From: Pseudomonas sp.
GTDB lineage: Bacteria > Pseudomonadota > Gammaproteobacteria > Pseudomonadales > Pseudomonadaceae
Assembly: GCA_003488145.1 (NCBI GenBank)
Contig: DNMQ01000128.1
Span: forward strand, 1-6,156
Direction: 5' to 3'
DNA length: 6,156 bases
Shown here: positions 5,425 through 6,156 of the stretch, one piece after another
Layout of the letters: every line of letters begins with the position of its first letter
How positions within the stretch are numbered: position 1 is the first letter of the stretch
Position numbers and translations under genes: made by a program
The notes under the pieces: generated by a model
What the model saw: only the letters and a program-made list of their open reading frames with translations
Told to the model about the DNA's origin: nothing
Database searches by the model: none

Positions 5425-6156
5425 TCAGGGCACCGCTTGCCCGGCACGTTGCAGGAGGCGACGGGCACGGCCGATGACGGGGGCATCGACCATCTGTCCG
5501 TCCACCACGAAAACCCCATCGCCGGAAGCTCCGGCGGCGAGGATGCGTTGCGCCCAGTCCAGCTCGTCGGCACTGGGCATCAGGGTTTCGTGCACCACGG
5601 CCACCTGGCTCGGGTGGATGCACAGCAGGCCGCCAAAGCCCATGTCACGCGCATCGGCAGTGGCACGGGCGAGGCCTTCGAGGTTTTTGATGTCGGGAAA
5701 GACGCTGTCCAGCGGCGCTGCCAGTCCGGCCAATCGCGACTGCAGCAGCAGCGCATAGCGCGCCTGGTCGAGCATGCGCTCAGCGCCGGCGCTGCCATTG
5801 GCCAGGCCGAGATCGAGGCCCAGGTCCAGCGCGCCGAAGGACAGCCGCTCGACACCCTGGGCATGGGCAATTTCCGCCAGATTGGCCAGCCCGCGAGCAC
5901 TTTCGACGATTGGCCAGACCGGTTTGCCGCAGCTGGCCGCCAGCGCAACCTGCACTGCGCTTTCGACCTTCGGCAGCAGTACGCCGGCGACGCCGGCATG
6001 ACGGGCACAGAGCGCCAGGTCCGCGGCCTGCTCGGCGTGGGTTGGCGCGTTGATGCGCACCAGCAGGCGCGCCGCCGGGTTGGCAGCGAGGAAGGCATCG
6101 AGGTTGCCCCGCGCCTCTGCCTTAAGGTTCTCCGCAACCGCATCCTCGAGGTCGAC
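5425..6156 (-). CDS. CitE-like lyase (HpcH/HpaI aldolase superfamily), N terminus outside window
   Basis: The frame is open to the right edge and gives 243 residues ending in TGA at 5425-5427. CitE-like proteins are about 270-300 residues long, so only some tens of residues are missing. The visible part starts with VDLEDAV, the family's LEDAV motif. It continues with LLVRIN (substrate-binding Arg), VLLPKVES, WPIVESARGL and LSFGALDLGLDLG (acidic Mg-binding positions), and ends with the CIHPSQ segment typical of CitE-like proteins. Family members cleave citryl-CoA, citramalyl-CoA, malyl-CoA or related 3-hydroxyacyl-CoA esters, or act as thioesterases; stand-alone genes such as this are usually not part of a citrate lyase complex. 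Its proximity to dctP, and to an HMG-CoA-lyase-like gene across the cassette array, suggests breakdown of an imported carboxylate via a CoA ester. That pathway is inference. Confidence 0.88.
   Translation of the reverse strand, partial: VDLEDAVAENLKAEARGNLDAFLAANPAARLLVRINAPTHAEQAADLALCARHAGVAGVLLPKVESAVQVALAASCGKPVWPIVESARGLANLAEIAHAQGVERLSFGALDLGLDLGLANGSAGAERMLDQARYALLLQSRLAGLAAPLDSVFPDIKNLEGLARATADARDMGFGGLLCIHPSQVAVVHETLMPSADELDWAQRILAAGASGDGVFVVDGQMVDAPVIGRARRLLQRAGQAVP

Noticed and set aside
6151..6156. Window ends exactly on GTCGAC, a SalI site
   Set aside because: It may reflect a cloned fragment boundary, but is not a biological feature.

Overview
The window looks like a chromosomal segment of a high-GC gammaproteobacterium. 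Pseudomonas, in the stutzeri/mendocina/alcaligenes sense, is the best guess. This rests on the style of the flanking catabolic genes and on the attC repeats, which resemble those of pseudomonad chromosomal integrons; no species can be proved from the sequence alone.

Layout. (1) Positions 1-684 (+) hold the C-terminal three quarters of a hydroxymethylglutaryl-CoA lyase family enzyme, cut by the window edge. (2) Positions 928-3032 hold an AT-richer block of four small genes, all on the minus strand. Three of them are followed by closely related 71-77 bp imperfect palindromes with integron attC architecture. In transcription order the genes are: a membrane-anchored hypothetical protein, a protein with a HEPN-type R-x4-H motif, a four-helix membrane protein, and a DUF2007-like protein with a RanBP2-type zinc ribbon. 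No integron integrase is visible, so within this window it is a cassette array lacking an integrase (CALIN-like). (3) Positions 3033-3370 are a gap with several short inverted repeats next to the attI-proximal end of the array. (4) Positions 3371-6156 (-) hold an Asp-nucleophile alpha/beta hydrolase, a TRAP-type solute-binding protein (DctP family) and a CitE-like (HpcH/HpaI aldolase superfamily) lyase cut by the right edge. A good intrinsic terminator separates dctP from the hydrolase gene.

How the parts fit. The flanks look like one catabolic neighbourhood: uptake of a carboxylate by a TRAP system and carbon-carbon cleavage of acyl-CoA thioesters by the CitE-like and HMG-CoA-lyase-like enzymes. 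The left gene and the right gene block converge on the cassette array. The cassettes have no evident metabolic link to the flanks. Their lower GC content, uniform orientation, non-ATG starts and stop codons embedded in attC mark them as captured mobile genes. The most interesting items are the integrase-less array, the HEPN-motif cassette, the DUF2007-zinc ribbon fusion and a visibly damaged attC site (1258-1328) near the attI-distal end of the array.
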